Positions 9,301 to 19,959 are shown, counted from the first letter of the stretch. The stretch: 64,000 bases of DNA from Caldicellulosiruptor saccharolyticus DSM 8903 (GCF_000016545.1 NC_009437.1:2185394-2249393), one strand, 5' to 3'. Program-made: numbers and translations. The notes: generated by a model not told the origin, from the letters alone.

Positions 9301-10716
9301 TCATATCACCTCACCATAAAGCCAATGCCTTGAGGCTTCCAGAATTTTTACATTTACAAACTTGTACATAAACTCATCAGAACACTTTACATTTACTACC
9401 TTATTAGTCCTTGTTCTCCCTTCAAGAAGATTATTCCTTTTAGAGTATCCATCTATGAGAATTTCACATACTTTTCCAAGCATTTGCTGATTCTTTTTTA
9501 AAGCTATTTCTTCAACTAATTTTACAAGTCTTTGAAATCTTTCATGTTTTACTTCATCAGGCACCTGGTTTGGCATTTGTGCTGCTTTTGTTCCTTTCCT
9601 CTTGGAATATATAAATGTATAGGCAGAGTCAAATTCAACCTTTCTCACTACATCCAAAGTATCTTCAAAATCCTCCTCTGTCTCCCCCGGAAAACCTACT
9701 ATTATATCAGTGGTTATTGCTATATCAGGAATATTCTCTTTTAGCTTTTCTACAAGCCTTAAATAATCTTCTTTTGTGTAATGCCTGTTCATCTGTCTTA
9801 AAATCCTTGTTGAGCCCGACTGTACTGGTAGATGTATATGCTCACACACCTTTTCTAAGTCCCTCATTGCAAAAATTAGCTCATCTGACAAATCCTTTGG
9901 GTGTGAGGTCACAAACCTTATTCTCTCAATACCTTCTATAGCATTTACCTTCTCAAGAAGTTTATAAAATGGAATTCCATCAGGTAAATCTTTACCATAA
10001 GAGTTCACATTCTGTCCCAGGAGTGTGACCTCTTTTACTCCATTTGCTGCAAGCTGCTGTATCTCAAATATAATCTCTTCAGGTCTTCTACTCCTTTCTC
10101 TTCCCCTGACGTATGGTACAATACAATATGAACAAAAATTGTTACAGCCATAAATTATGTTGACAAAGGCACTGACACCTTCTCTTCTCGCAGTAGGAAT
10201 ACCTTCAACAACTACATCTTCATCCTCTGCAACATCAATTACGGTCTTTTTTGTAGTAATTGCCTTATACAGAAGCTGCGGAAACTTGTGAAGGCTCTTT
10301 GTACCAAAGATTATATCTAAAAATGGGAATACTTTAGCAAGCTTTTGAGCAACCTCAAGCTGCTGAGGCATACATCCGCATACCCCTATTATCAACTCCG
10401 GTTTTTTGTCTTTCAATCTTTTTAGAGGACCAATATTACCATATACTCTTGACTCAGCGTGTTCTCTTACAGCGCATGTGTTAAATATAATCAAGTCTGC
10501 TTCTTCTAAATTTTGAGTCTCTACATACCCCATTGCATTTAGCATTCCTGCTAATTTTTCAGAATCATGGACATTCATTTGGCAACCATAGGTGATGATA
10601 TGATATGTTTTGTTTTTTCCATTTTTAAAATAATACTCTGAGTTCATCTTTTCAATTTCTTCAATGAACTGTGCTTGAGTACCAAAATCTATATAATAAA
10701 TTCCTCTATTTTCCAA
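9301..10716 (-). CDS. miaB: tRNA-2-methylthio-N6-dimethylallyladenosine synthase
   Basis: Radical-SAM methylthiotransferase that completes ms2i6A37 on the MiaA product. The 471 residues contain an N-terminal UPF0004 domain (ITYGCQMNVHDSEK), the radical-SAM cysteine motif CNNFCSYC near residue 190, and a C-terminal TRAM domain. The start appears to be TTG (10714-10716) with a GAGGGGG ribosome site. It is the first gene of the operon, so both steps of one tRNA modification bracket the mismatch-repair pair. Confidence 0.96.
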   Translation of the reverse strand: MENRGIYYIDFGTQAQFIEEIEKMNSEYYFKNGKNKTYHIITYGCQMNVHDSEKLAGMLNAMGYVETQNLEEADLIIFNTCAVREHAESRVYGNIGPLKRLKDKKPELIIGVCGCMPQQLEVAQKLAKVFPFLDIIFGTKSLHKFPQLLYKAITTKKTVIDVAEDEDVVVEGIPTARREGVSAFVNIIYGCNNFCSYCIVPYVRGRERSRRPEEIIFEIQQLAANGVKEVTLLGQNVNSYGKDLPDGIPFYKLLEKVNAIEGIERIRFVTSHPKDLSDELIFAMRDLEKVCEHIHLPVQSGSTRILRQMNRHYTKEDYLRLVEKLKENIPDIAITTDIIVGFPGETEEDFEDTLDVVRKVEFDSAYTFIYSKRKGTKAAQMPNQVPDEVKHERFQRLVKLVEEIALKKNQQMLGKVCEILIDGYSKRNNLLEGRTRTNKVVNVKCSDEFMYKFVNVKILEASRHWLYGEVI

Positions 10717-10755
10717 GTTTTATCCCCCTCAAAGTTTTTTTATTTAACAAGCTTT

Positions 10756-10784
10756 ATTATAGCATTTTGTTCATGGAATTATAA
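10756..10784 (-). promoter_or_regulatory. Probable promoter of the miaB-mutSL-miaA-hfq operon
   Basis: The minus strand has TATAAT at 10756-10761 in the right place ahead of miaB. The best -35 at 17 bp is only TTATAA (10779-10784), so the call rests on the -10. Confidence 0.35.
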
Positions 10785-10884
10785 TATCATATGGTCCCAT
10801 TTTTTTCTTAATATTTGAGCAAAATCAGAACAAAATTAATATTGAAATATCAAATAATCACCGAGAAAAAAGGAGGAAAAATTC

Positions 10885-11082
10885 ATGCCAAGGAAAAAAA
10901 GGCTTGTCCCAGAAGCTGCTCCTCAGCTAGATAAATTAAAACAAGAAACAGCCCAAGAGGTTGGCGTAACTCTTGACAATTACAATCCAAACATTACCAC
11001 AAAGCAAGCAGGAACAGTTGGGGGATATATGGTCAAGAAGATGATTCAGGATTATCAAAACAGGGCAAAGAACCAGCAGTAA
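10885..11082 (+). CDS. Alpha/beta-type small acid-soluble spore protein
   Basis: The 65-residue product matches the SASP family: a Lys/Arg-rich start, the ETAQEVGV segment (about 21-28) around the usual GPR protease site, and the C-terminal GTVGGYMVKKMI block. These proteins coat and protect spore DNA. It has an AAAGGAGGAAAA ribosome site and is monocistronic, divergent from miaB. No clear sigma-G promoter is visible. If the host is a Caldicellulosiruptor, described as non-sporulating, this is a retained sporulation-type gene. Confidence 0.88.
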   Translation: MPRKKRLVPEAAPQLDKLKQETAQEVGVTLDNYNPNITTKQAGTVGGYMVKKMIQDYQNRAKNQQ

Positions 11083-11089
11083 CAAAAAA

Positions 11090-11114
11090 CGGCAGAGGGA
11101 AATTCCCTTCTGCC
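11090..11114. terminator. Bidirectional terminator between SASP and ACT genes
   Basis: GGCAGAGGGA (11091-11100) pairs with TCCCTTCTGCC (11104-11114) with one bulge. The minus-strand transcript of the ACT gene runs next into TTTTTT; the plus side has a weaker T-rich tail. Confidence 0.7.
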
Positions 11115-11139
11115 TTTCACTTTATTCAGAACCTATTCT

Positions 11140-11571
11140 TTACAGAGAATAAACCTCATTTGCTGAGAGTATTCTAACATTATTTTCCTTTAGGACATTT
11201 ATTGCTTCCTCGCTATTTTCAACTTTCAAGATTACAAGAGCTTCATCAGTTATTTTCCCTACAAAAGCATACATGTATTCAATTCCTATATCGTTTTTAT
11301 ATAGAATATCAAGCACTTTTGCCAGACCACCTGGTTTGTCTTCCACAGCTATTGCAATCACATCTGTCGCAGAGACTGTAAATCCATTTTCTTTTAAGAC
11401 CTGCAGAGCTAAATCAGGCTTGTTGACAATCAGTCTCAAAATACCAAAGTCTGTGGTATCAGCAATTGAGAGAGCTGAGATGTCAATGTTGTTCTTTCCT
11501 AAAATGCTTGTTACCTCAGCAAGTCTTCCTGACTTGTTTTCTAAAAACACAGAAATTTGCTTTACATACAT
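11140..11571 (-). CDS. Tandem ACT-domain protein
   Basis: The 143 residues form two ACT domains (about 1-68 and 69-143), each with the usual beta-alpha-beta ligand-sensing layout ([31 protein letters not shown]). No catalytic domain is attached. Free-standing ACT pairs of this type often sit beside paaK and ior genes, and this one lies just below paaK. A role as an amino-acid sensor for the aryl-oxoacid module is likely but inferred. The ATG follows AGGAGGG. Confidence 0.8.
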   Translation of the reverse strand: MYVKQISVFLENKSGRLAEVTSILGKNNIDISALSIADTTDFGILRLIVNKPDLALQVLKENGFTVSATDVIAIAVEDKPGGLAKVLDILYKNDIGIEYMYAFVGKITDEALVILKVENSEEAINVLKENNVRILSANEVYSL

Positions 11572-11632
11572 TCTTAAAAACCCTCCTGAATATTTTCAAA
11601 CTCATCTACTAATTATATTAATACCCATTTAT

Positions 11633-12934
11633 TTATATCCTTCTCCTGTCAATTACTCTTTTTGCCTTTCCTTCACTTCGCTCAATTGTCTTTGGTTCAA
11701 CAAGCCTTACTTTAACAGAGATTCCAAGTGTATCTTCAATTGCTTTCGTTATTTTCTTTTCAAGCTGTTCAAGTTTTCTGACCTCATCTGAGAACATTCT
11801 TTCAGAAACCTCTACCAAAACTTCTAAAACATCAAGGTTATTGACCCTGTCCACAATCAACTGATAATGAGGTTCAACCTCGCCCATCTCAAGTAAAACA
11901 CTTTCTATCTGAGACGGGAAAACATTCACACCTCTTATTATTATCATGTCATCAGTTCTGCCAATAACCTTTTCCATTCTAACAAGAGTCCTGCCACATT
12001 TGCACCTGTCATAGTGAAGAGCTGTTATATCTCTTGTCCTGTATCTTATAAGGGGAAGTCCCTCTTTCGTTATTGTAGTAAATACAAGCTCACCATACTC
12101 TCCCTCACCTAAGACCTCCCCTGTTTCAGGATTTATTATTTCAGGTAAAAAATGATCTTCATTTATGTGCATACCACATTGGTATTCACACTCAAAAGCA
12201 ACACCTGGGCCAATTATCTCAGAAAGCCCATAGATATCATATGCCTTGATATTGAGTTTTGACTCTATCTCTTTTCTCATATTCTCAGACCATGGCTCTG
12301 CTCCAAATACACCTGACTTGAGCTTCAATTGAGACTTGTCAATTCCCATTTCCTCCATTGTTTCAGCAAGATAAAGTGCGTAGGATGGTGTACAAGCCAA
12401 AACTGTTGTTCCAAAGTCAACCATTAGCTGAATCTGTCTTTTTGTATTGCCAGATGAAATCGGTATGACAGATGCACCAATTCTCTCTGCACCATAATGT
12501 ACTCCAAGACCACCTGTGAAAAGTCCATAACCATATGCAATCTGGACAAATGAATGCTTATCTGCCCTTGCTGCAACAAGTGTTCTTGCCATAACCTCAG
12601 ACCAAATACCAATGTCATGTTTGGTATATCCTACAACTGTTGGCTTTCCAGTTGTACCAGATGATGCATGAATTCTCACAATTTCGCTTAATGGTACAGC
12701 AAAAAGACCGTATGGATAGTTGTCTCTCAGATCTTGTTTTGTTGTAAATGGAAGTTTTTGTATGTCACTTAAGTCTTTTATATCCTCAGGAATGAGTCCT
12801 AACTCCTGCATCTTTTTTCTGTAATACGGAACACTTGTATAAACTCTTTTTACTGTCTCAACCAAGCGTTTTAACTGAATTTCCTGCAATGTACCTCTGT
12901 CCATACACTCCATATGTTCATCCCAATATCTCAT
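11633..12934 (-). CDS. paaK: Phenylacetate-CoA ligase-type AMP-forming ligase (copy 1)
   Basis: Activates an aryl acetate with ATP and CoA through an acyl-adenylate. The 433 residues contain the P-loop-like [15 protein letters not shown] near 90-105, [10 protein letters not shown] near 235, and the C-terminal [20 protein letters not shown] frame opens at a GTG at 12952, but the ATG at 12932-12934 (MRYWDEH) aligns with the second copy, avoids overlapping iorB and has GAGGTG upstream. It is about 60% identical by eye to the copy at 15.3-16.6 kb. Confidence 0.93.
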   Translation of the reverse strand: MRYWDEHMECMDRGTLQEIQLKRLVETVKRVYTSVPYYRKKMQELGLIPEDIKDLSDIQKLPFTTKQDLRDNYPYGLFAVPLSEIVRIHASSGTTGKPTVVGYTKHDIGIWSEVMARTLVAARADKHSFVQIAYGYGLFTGGLGVHYGAERIGASVIPISSGNTKRQIQLMVDFGTTVLACTPSYALYLAETMEEMGIDKSQLKLKSGVFGAEPWSENMRKEIESKLNIKAYDIYGLSEIIGPGVAFECEYQCGMHINEDHFLPEIINPETGEVLGEGEYGELVFTTITKEGLPLIRYRTRDITALHYDRCKCGRTLVRMEKVIGRTDDMIIIRGVNVFPSQIESVLLEMGEVEPHYQLIVDRVNNLDVLEVLVEVSERMFSDEVRKLEQLEKKITKAIEDTLGISVKVRLVEPKTIERSEGKAKRVIDRRRI

Positions 12935-12941
12935 CTTGAAT

Positions 12942-13532
12942 CTACACCTCACCTAAATCTACATTTCTACCCATCGCAAATGCCTTAAGATTTATCTCAA
13001 CAAACTCTGGCTTTACATTATTTTCTATAGCCTTTTTAAAAAAGTTTTCTTCAATTCCTGTGAGCCTGCTAAACACACCTAACATTATAGTGTTTTGAAC
13101 ACGTGGATTCCCTATTTTAGTGAGTAAAGGTGGAATATTAATCTTATAGAACTTTACTCCAAGCTCTGTTATAATCTTATCCACATCAGGATACTTATAC
13201 AACCCAGTAATAATACTCATCGGAGGAATTTCATAGTCAGAATAGATTAAAATTCCTTCTTTTTTTAAATACTCAATCCAACGCAGAGCTTCTAACTTTT
13301 CAAATGCAATTATATAATCAGCCTCTGCTTTGTCTATAAGTGGTGAAAATACCTTCTTGCCTGCCTTTACATATGTTACAACACTGCCTCCTCTCTGCGC
13401 CATTCCATGGACTTCTGATATTTTTACATCATATCCTACATTCAAAAATACCTCACCTAAAATCTTACTCAGCAAAATATTTCCCTGTCCACCAACTCCG
13501 ACTATTAATATGTTGAGATTTTCTTTCATCAC
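12942..13532 (-). CDS. iorB: Indolepyruvate:ferredoxin oxidoreductase, beta subunit
   Basis: Gamma-domain-type subunit of the two-subunit aryl-2-oxoacid:ferredoxin oxidoreductase, which makes or uses aryl-acetyl-CoA with reduced ferredoxin. The 196 residues begin [12 protein letters not shown] and continue [13 protein letters not shown], the standard family signatures. The start is GTG (13530-13532) or the next ATG; the AAAGGAG ribosome site overlaps the iorA stop, giving tight coupling with iorA. Confidence 0.95.
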   Translation of the reverse strand: MMKENLNILIVGVGGQGNILLSKILGEVFLNVGYDVKISEVHGMAQRGGSVVTYVKAGKKVFSPLIDKAEADYIIAFEKLEALRWIEYLKKEGILIYSDYEIPPMSIITGLYKYPDVDKIITELGVKFYKINIPPLLTKIGNPRVQNTIMLGVFSRLTGIEENFFKKAIENNVKPEFVEINLKAFAMGRNVDLGEV

Positions 13533-13536
13533 ACCA

Positions 13537-15270
13537 CTACTCCTTTACGCTATTGATCGCTCCAAATCTGCAGATACTTTCGCACATCCCACATCCAAGG
13601 CACAAGTTTTGGTCAATCGTGGGTACCTCTTTTAGTGATATAGCAGGACAGCCCAAACTCAAACACAGCTTACAGCTTTTACATTTACTTTTGTCAATGT
13701 ATCTTTTCAATGACACATATTTATACCTTCTATGAAGTCTGCAAGGTGCTTTGACAATTAAAAACTTAACACCAGGCATATCAATTAGTGCATTTATTTT
13801 TTTGAGGTTCTCATTGATATTGTACGGGTTTATCTCTTCGACAATTGAACATCCTAAAGTTTTGCAAAGACTTAGAAGGTCAAGCTTAAACGTCTCCTCT
13901 CCCCTAATTGTATATCCAGTTGCAGGATGGTCTTGATGCCCTGTCATTCCAGTTGTGGAGTTATCCAAAATTAAAACAAGAATATCAGACTTATTATAAA
14001 CAGCATCAATAATCCCTGTTATTCCAGAATGAACAAAGGTAGAGTCACCTATAACTGCAACAGCTTTTGCACTGTTATTTGATGCCTTTGAAATACCATG
14101 AGCCATTCCAACACTTGCACCCATACAAATACATGTATCCATAGCATTAAAAGGAGAAAGAGCCCCCAATGTATAACAACCAATATCACCTGTTATGATA
14201 ATGTTTTTTATTTTGCTTAAAACGTAAAAAATACCTCTGTGAGGACAGCCAGGACACAAAATAGGAAGTCTTGGAGGAAGCTCTTCTTTCAATTTATAAG
14301 GAGGCTCAAACTGCGTTCTTTCAATTGCCGATTTTATGTACGAAGGCGAATATTCACCTGTAATTTTAAAGATCTCTTTGCCAACAACATTCCTTATTCC
14401 CATTGCTTTTATATTTTCTTCTAAAAATGGATCAAGCTCTTCAACAATATAGACTTTTTCAAACTTACTGCAAAAATCTTTAATTAATCTCTCTGGTAGT
14501 GGATAAACCATTCCCAATTTTAAAACCCAAGCGTTAGGATATGCTTCTTTTATATACTGGTAAGCTATACCTGCTGTAATAAAGGCTAAATTACTTTCAC
14601 CTTTCTCAATTTTATTAAGCTCTGTTTTTTCGGCAAACTCCTTTAAATCATTTAACCTCTTTTCTACAATCTCATGCCTTTTTCGTGCCATTGCTGGCAT
14701 CATTACATACTTTTGAATATCCTTTTTATATTCATAACCTATTTCAACTCGGCTACCTTCTTCCACTACTGATTGAGAATGCGAAACTCTTGTTGTAAGA
14801 CGTAAAATTACAGGTGTATCGTACTTTTCACTAATCTCAAAACCTTTTTTCACAAAATCAACACATTCTTGGCTGTCGGCTGGTTCTAAAACCGGCACTT
14901 TTGCTGCCTTTGCAATGTTTCTTGTGTCCTGCTCATTTTGTGAAGAGTGCATGCCAGGGTCATCAGCAACAGCTATTAAAAGTCCGCCATTTACCCCTGT
15001 GTAAGATACAGTAAAAAGCGGGTCTGCTGCAACATTCAAACCTACATGTTTCATCGAGCAGATGGCTCTTTTGCCAAAGATAGACGCTCCTATTGCAACC
15101 TCTAAAGCCACCTTTTCATTTGGTGCCCATTCACAGTAAATTTCATTGTACTTGGATATGTACTCTGTAATTTCTGTTGAAGGTGTACCAGGGTAAGCAG
15201 TTGCAACCTTCACACCTGTCTCATAACATCCTCTGGCAACTGCTTGATTTCCAAGCATAAGTCGTCTCAA
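13537..15270 (-). CDS. iorA: Indolepyruvate:ferredoxin oxidoreductase, alpha subunit
   Basis: Large catalytic subunit. The 577 residues comprise a pyrimidine-binding N-terminal part (AYPGTPSTEITEYI), a TPP-binding domain near 350-480 (CPGCPHRG, GDIGCYTLG, GDSTFVHSG), and two C-terminal [4Fe-4S] motifs, CKSCKLCLSLGCP and CLGCGMCESIC. It oxidatively decarboxylates aryl pyruvates to aryl-acetyl-CoA, or runs in reverse to build aromatic amino acids. It sits between the two paaK copies with iorB. Confidence 0.95.
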   Translation of the reverse strand: MRRLMLGNQAVARGCYETGVKVATAYPGTPSTEITEYISKYNEIYCEWAPNEKVALEVAIGASIFGKRAICSMKHVGLNVAADPLFTVSYTGVNGGLLIAVADDPGMHSSQNEQDTRNIAKAAKVPVLEPADSQECVDFVKKGFEISEKYDTPVILRLTTRVSHSQSVVEEGSRVEIGYEYKKDIQKYVMMPAMARKRHEIVEKRLNDLKEFAEKTELNKIEKGESNLAFITAGIAYQYIKEAYPNAWVLKLGMVYPLPERLIKDFCSKFEKVYIVEELDPFLEENIKAMGIRNVVGKEIFKITGEYSPSYIKSAIERTQFEPPYKLKEELPPRLPILCPGCPHRGIFYVLSKIKNIIITGDIGCYTLGALSPFNAMDTCICMGASVGMAHGISKASNNSAKAVAVIGDSTFVHSGITGIIDAVYNKSDILVLILDNSTTGMTGHQDHPATGYTIRGEETFKLDLLSLCKTLGCSIVEEINPYNINENLKKINALIDMPGVKFLIVKAPCRLHRRYKYVSLKRYIDKSKCKSCKLCLSLGCPAISLKEVPTIDQNLCLGCGMCESICRFGAINSVKE

Positions 15271-15303
15271 TAGTCTCAGCCTCCAATTTATTCTTTGTCT
15301 CTT

Positions 15304-16605
15304 TTAGTTCGCTTGCTTTCTCAAATCGATAACTCTTTTTGCTTTGCCAGTTGTTCTTTCAAGAGTCTTTGGCTCAACCAATTTTACTTTTACATTTAAT
15401 CCCAATACTGTATAAATTCTATGCTTTATCTTGTTTTCCAGTTTTTCAAGTTCCGCGTACCTTTCTAAAAGCTTCCCATCTACAAGTTCAACATGTACTT
15501 CTAAATCATCCAAATATCCTCTTTTTGTAACAACCAGCTGATAATGTGGTCCAATTCCTTCTATTCCCATTAACACACTTTCAATTTGCGAAGGAAATAC
15601 ATTCACACCTCGAATAATTAACATATCGTCTGTGCGCCCTTTTACAGAGGTCATTCTGACATTTGTCCTTCCACATTTGCATGGTTCATAAATCAATGAT
15701 GTGATGTCTCTTGTCCTAAACCTTATGAGCGGCATTCCTTCTTTTGTGATTGTTGTCAAAACAAGCTCACCTGTTTCGCCCTCTGGTAGGACCTCACCCG
15801 TCTGTGGATTTATAATCTCTGGATAGAAATGGTCTTCATTTATATGAAGCCCTTCTCGAAACTCGCATTCTCCTGAAACACCCGGCCCAATAATCTCAGA
15901 CAAACCATAATTTTCTGTTGCAAAAAGCCCCCATTTTTTCTCAATCTCTCGTCTCATCTCTACTGTTGAACTCTCTGCGCCAAATAATCCTATCCTCAGT
16001 TTTAGCTTTGACCTATCAATATTAAGTTCATTTGCAACTTCATCCATGTAAAGTGCATAAGATGGAGTGCAAACCAAAACAGTTGCGCCAAAATCTTTCA
16101 TTACCATAAGTTGCTTTTCTGTATTACCACTTGAAATAGGGATTACAGTTGCACCAACTCTTTCTAAACCCTGATGAAGTCCAAACGCTCCTGTAAAAAG
16201 TCCATAACCAAATGCTATCTGGGCAATGTCATGCTCTCTTACACCTGCTGCTGTTACAACTCTCGCAACAACCTCTGTCCAGATTTCCATATCATGTTTG
16301 GTATATCCTACAACTGTAGGTTTTCCTGTCGTACCTGAGGAGGCATGAATCCTGACAATCTTTGATAGAGGGACAGGGAACAATCCATATGGATAATTTT
16401 CTTTCAAATCATCTTTTGTTGTGAAAGGAAGAAACTGAATGTCTTTGAGAGTTTTGATGTGATGAGGCTTTACTCCAATTTCATCAAATTTTTTACGGTA
16501 AAAAGGAACATTTTCATAAACCCTTTCTACCGTCCTTTTAAGCCTTTCAAGTTGCAGCTCTTCATATTGTTTTCTGTTCAGCTTTTCATATTCTGACCAA
16601 ATCAT
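15304..16605 (-). CDS. paaK: Phenylacetate-CoA ligase-type AMP-forming ligase (copy 2)
   Basis: Paralogue of the ligase at 11.6-12.9 kb and also 433 residues. It has [15 protein letters not shown] near 91-105, [10 protein letters not shown], and [19 protein letters not shown] in the C-terminal lid domain. It is the first gene of a paaK-iorA-iorB-paaK-ACT unit, with a good promoter 76 bp upstream. Two ligases around one oxidoreductase suggest activation of different aryl acids, but specificity cannot be read from the sequence. Confidence 0.93.
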   Translation of the reverse strand: MIWSEYEKLNRKQYEELQLERLKRTVERVYENVPFYRKKFDEIGVKPHHIKTLKDIQFLPFTTKDDLKENYPYGLFPVPLSKIVRIHASSGTTGKPTVVGYTKHDMEIWTEVVARVVTAAGVREHDIAQIAFGYGLFTGAFGLHQGLERVGATVIPISSGNTEKQLMVMKDFGATVLVCTPSYALYMDEVANELNIDRSKLKLRIGLFGAESSTVEMRREIEKKWGLFATENYGLSEIIGPGVSGECEFREGLHINEDHFYPEIINPQTGEVLPEGETGELVLTTITKEGMPLIRFRTRDITSLIYEPCKCGRTNVRMTSVKGRTDDMLIIRGVNVFPSQIESVLMGIEGIGPHYQLVVTKRGYLDDLEVHVELVDGKLLERYAELEKLENKIKHRIYTVLGLNVKVKLVEPKTLERTTGKAKRVIDLRKQAN

Positions 16606-16680
16606 TCCAACCTACCATCCTTCCTGACTATGTATATTGCAAAATGTAATAAATCATAAATTATTAGGCTCTTTTAAGTT

Positions 16681-16709
16681 ATTATATTGTAATATTTGAT
16701 GATCTTCAA
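16681..16709 (-). promoter_or_regulatory. Promoter of the paaK-iorAB-paaK operon
   Basis: On the minus strand TTGAAG (16704-16709), 17 bp, TATAAT (16681-16686). Confidence 0.65.
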
Positions 16710-16729
16710 GCAAAAAGGCAAATAAAAAA

Positions 16730-16764
16730 GGGCTACCTCATTTAACTTTCCTTTGAGATAGCCC
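16730..16764 (-). terminator. Terminator after clpB
   Basis: The 11-bp stem (16730-16740 with 16754-16764, one G-U) overlaps the clpB stop. The minus-strand transcript then continues into TTTTTTATTT. Confidence 0.8.
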
Positions 16765-19358
16765 TACTTTATTATAACAAATCTGCTATCTTCAATATCA
16801 ACTTTAATATTATCTCCCTCCTTAATTGTACCTTTTAGGATTTCTCTCGCAATCAATGTTTCAACATTTTTTTGCAAAAACCTTTTTATCGGTCTTGCAC
16901 CAAAGTTTACGTCAAATGCATTTTCCATTACATATTCTTTTGCTTTTGAGGTGAGCGCAATTGAAATACCTTTTTCAATGAGCTTTTGTTGAATTTCAGC
17001 AACTCTTAGGTCAATAATCTTTATTATCTGCTCTTTTGTAAGAGGTCTGAAAATTATTATTTCATCAAGTCTGTTTAAAAACTCGGGCCTAAAGTGAGTT
17101 TTTAGCTCTCTGTCTATGAGCTTTCTTGTATTTTCATCAATTTCACCATTTGAAATGTTTGCATTCAAAAGATATTCACTTCCCAAGTTTGACGTCATTA
17201 TTATAATGGTATTTTTAAAGTCCACTGTTCTTCCTTTTGAATCTGTAAGTCTTCCATCATCCATTATCTGAAGGAGTATATTGAACACATCATGGTGAGC
17301 CTTTTCAATTTCATCAAATAATACAACAGAATAAGGCTTTGTCCTGACAGCCTCTGTCAGCTGACCTCCTTCCTCATACCCAACATAACCAGGAGGAGCA
17401 CCAATTAACCTTGAGACAGAGTGTTTTTCCATATATTCAGTCATGTCAATTCTTATCATGTTGTTCTCAGAATCAAATAATGCTTCTGCTAAGGCTCGTG
17501 CAAGCTCTGTCTTACCAACACCAGTTGGTCCTAAGAATAGAAAGGTTCCAATTGGTTTTCGCGGATCTTTTATTCCAGCACGTGCTCTCATTATAGCGTT
17601 GCAAACAGCCTCAACAGCTTCGTTCTGACCGACAACTCTCCTGTGGAGAATTTTGTCAAGCTCTAAAATCTTCTGTCTTTCTGTCTCAACAAGCTTTGCA
17701 ACAGGAATACCAGTCCACTTTGACACAATCTTTGCAATCTCCTCTTCCGTAACCTCTTCTTTTAAAAGCCTTTTCTCTGGCGGAATCTTTTCTATCTCCT
17801 GGCGTTTTTGTTCAAGCCTCTTTTGAAGCTCTAATAACCTTCCATATTTTAGTTCAGAGAGTTTGTTCAAATCATAGTTTCTTTCTGCTTCTTCTATTTT
17901 AATTTTAACATCTTCTATTTCTTCTTTTATTTTTCTTACCTCTTTGATAAGTTCCTTTTCATATTCCCACTGAGCAGAGAGCTGGTTTGCTCTGTCATTT
18001 AGCTCTGCAATCTCTTTGTCTATCTCTTCTAATCGTTGCTTTGTACTTGGGTTTTCTTCTTTTTGCAAAACATTCTTTTCAATTCTAAGCTGCATAATCT
18101 TTCTTGTAATTTCATCAAGCTCGGTGGGCATAGAATCTATCTCTGTCCTCAAAAGCGCAGCTGCTTCATCAATGAGGTCAATTGCCTTATCAGGCAAAAA
18201 TCTATCTGTGATATATCTATCAGAAAGCTTCGCAGCAGCAATCAAAGCATCGTCTGTAATCCTTACACCATGGTGAATTTCAAATCTCTCTTTAAGTCCT
18301 CTTAAGATAGAGATTGTATCCTCTACAGACGGTGGATTTACTAAAACTGGCTGAAATCTTCTCTCCAAGGCTGCATCCTTTTCAATATATCTTCTGTACT
18401 CATCAATTGTAGTTGCACCTATACAGTGGAGCTCTCCTCTTGCAAGCATAGGCTTCAAAAGGTTTCCTGCATCCATTGCACCTTCTGCTCTTCCTGCACC
18501 AACTATGTTATGAATCTCATCAATGAAAAGAATTATTCTACCCTCTGATGCCATAATCTCGTTCAAAACTGCTTTTAGTCTTTCTTCAAATTCACCTCTG
18601 TATTTTGCACCAGCTATCAGCGCACCTAAATCAAGTGCAAAGATAGTCTTATCTTTTAAGCCTTCTGGAACATCACCTTTGACAATTCTCTGTGCAAGCC
18701 CCTCTACAATAGCAGTCTTTCCAACGCCAGGCTCGCCAATCAAGACAGGATTGTTCTTTGTCCTTCTTGAAAGAATCTGAATTACTCTTCTTATCTCTTC
18801 ATCTCTTCCAATAACAGGGTCAAGTTTTCCTTTTCGTGCAAGGTCAGTAAGGTCTCTACCATACTTTTTCAAAACCTCATATGTCTCTTCAGGATTGGGG
18901 TTTGTTATTCTTTGATTCCCTCTTATCTTATAAAGTTGCTGTAAAAATTTCTCACGGTTAATTCCATACTTTCTGAACATAGTTTTTGCTGAAGGATGAT
19001 CATAGTCTATCATTGCAAGATAAACATGCTCAACGCTGATATACTCATCTTTAAATTTTTTTGCCTCATCTTCAGCCCTCAATAGTATTTCGTTTAAAAA
19101 TCTATTGACATACACAGCTGAAGCCCCAGGGCCATAAACCATTGGAATCTTTTTTAGTTGATCTTCTATATCTCTTTTGTATATTTCTGTATTTATCCCC
19201 ATATTTTTTAGTATCTTTGCAATGAGTTTATCATCTTCATTAACAAGGGCATAGTGCAAATGCTCTACTCCTATCTCCTGATGCTTGTACAATATTGCAG
19301 TATTTTGTGCCTCCAAAAGAGCAGATTGTAGGCTTTGTGTAAATTTTTCCATATTCAT
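16764..19358 (-). CDS. clpB: ClpB disaggregase chaperone
   Basis: Hsp100 ring ATPase that extracts proteins from aggregates together with DnaK. The 864 residues hold the Clp N-domain (about 1-145), AAA-1 (Walker [10 protein letters not shown] near 208, Walker B LFIDEIHN), a coiled-coil middle domain (about 400-530) and AAA-2 (GPTGVGKTE near 613). The middle domain separates it from ClpC/ClpE. The ATG (MNMEKFTQS) follows GAGGTGGAAG. It lies downstream of hsp20 with no promoter of its own visible, so its expression depends on read-through of an intercistronic hairpin. Confidence 0.97.
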   Translation of the reverse strand: MNMEKFTQSLQSALLEAQNTAILYKHQEIGVEHLHYALVNEDDKLIAKILKNMGINTEIYKRDIEDQLKKIPMVYGPGASAVYVNRFLNEILLRAEDEAKKFKDEYISVEHVYLAMIDYDHPSAKTMFRKYGINREKFLQQLYKIRGNQRITNPNPEETYEVLKKYGRDLTDLARKGKLDPVIGRDEEIRRVIQILSRRTKNNPVLIGEPGVGKTAIVEGLAQRIVKGDVPEGLKDKTIFALDLGALIAGAKYRGEFEERLKAVLNEIMASEGRIILFIDEIHNIVGAGRAEGAMDAGNLLKPMLARGELHCIGATTIDEYRRYIEKDAALERRFQPVLVNPPSVEDTISILRGLKERFEIHHGVRITDDALIAAAKLSDRYITDRFLPDKAIDLIDEAAALLRTEIDSMPTELDEITRKIMQLRIEKNVLQKEENPSTKQRLEEIDKEIAELNDRANQLSAQWEYEKELIKEVRKIKEEIEDVKIKIEEAERNYDLNKLSELKYGRLLELQKRLEQKRQEIEKIPPEKRLLKEEVTEEEIAKIVSKWTGIPVAKLVETERQKILELDKILHRRVVGQNEAVEAVCNAIMRARAGIKDPRKPIGTFLFLGPTGVGKTELARALAEALFDSENNMIRIDMTEYMEKHSVSRLIGAPPGYVGYEEGGQLTEAVRTKPYSVVLFDEIEKAHHDVFNILLQIMDDGRLTDSKGRTVDFKNTIIIMTSNLGSEYLLNANISNGEIDENTRKLIDRELKTHFRPEFLNRLDEIIIFRPLTKEQIIKIIDLRVAEIQQKLIEKGISIALTSKAKEYVMENAFDVNFGARPIKRFLQKNVETLIAREILKGTIKEGDNIKVDIEDSRFVIIK

Positions 19359-19399
19359 ATATCTTCCACCTCACATCTAAGGTTTTTCACAATAAAACA

Positions 19400-19427
19400 A
19401 TCAGGGAAGGTTATTGCCTTCCCTGAT
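19400..19427 (-). terminator. Intercistronic hairpin between hsp20 and clpB
   Basis: Perfect 11-bp stem (19400-19410 with 19417-19427), 6-nt loop, followed on the minus strand by TGTTTTATT. It looks like a partial terminator that lowers clpB relative to hsp20. Confidence 0.7.
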
Positions 19428-19432
19428 CACTT

Positions 19433-19879
19433 TTATTCGATGTCAATTGTTCTAACATTTGGTTTTGATGGCCTTTCCTTTGGAAGCACAATTCGCAGAA
19501 TTCCATCTTCATACTTTGCTTTAATGCCATCCTCTTTCACATTATCAAGGTAGAATGTTCTACTAAACGCTCCATATCTTCTCTCTCTTCTTATAAAATT
19601 CTCTCTTTCTTCTTTTTCCTCTTGCTTAGTTTCTGCCTTTATAGTGAGTTTATTGTCATAAAGCTCTATCTTGATGTCCTCTTTTTTAACCCCAGGAAGC
19701 TCAGCTTCAATGATATACTCGTTTTCAGTCTCTTTAATGTCTGTCCTCATAAATCTTGAACCCTTTTCAAACGGCGCAAAGAAATCCTCAAACCAATCGT
19801 CAATGTCAAAGAACTCTCTTTCAATTTTTCTCATGATGTCAAATGGCCTTCTTCCAAATGGAACAATATCTCTTAACAT
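19433..19879 (-). CDS. Hsp20 / alpha-crystallin family small heat-shock protein
   Basis: ATP-independent holdase that binds unfolding proteins. The 148 residues contain an N-terminal arm with GRRPFDIMRKIEREF and an alpha-crystallin domain (about 45-135) with AELPGVKKEDIKIE and the GILRIVLPK motif near the end. It is the first gene of an hsp20-clpB unit with a canonical promoter and two CtsR-type operators upstream. Confidence 0.95.
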   Translation of the reverse strand: MLRDIVPFGRRPFDIMRKIEREFFDIDDWFEDFFAPFEKGSRFMRTDIKETENEYIIEAELPGVKKEDIKIELYDNKLTIKAETKQEEKEERENFIRRERRYGAFSRTFYLDNVKEDGIKAKYEDGILRIVLPKERPSKPNVRTIDIE

Positions 19880-19895
19880 TTTACATCACCCTCCT

Positions 19896-19912
19896 TTTGA
19901 CTTTTTTTGACT
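19896..19912 (-). promoter_or_regulatory. CtsR operator, promoter-distal box
   Basis: Read on the minus strand it is AGTCAAA-AAA-AGTCAAA, an exact match to the tandem heptamer RGTCAAA-NAN-RGTCAAA bound by the heat-shock repressor CtsR. It lies just upstream of the hsp20 ribosome site. Confidence 0.85.
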
Positions 19913-19959
19913 TTTGGAAAGTTTTCAAAGTGGCAAACCATCGCCACTTGCAATTTGAT

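Noticed and set aside
12424-12618. Second small gene inside paaK on the same strand
   Set aside because: It is an out-of-phase frame inside a well-conserved ligase domain without a ribosome site.
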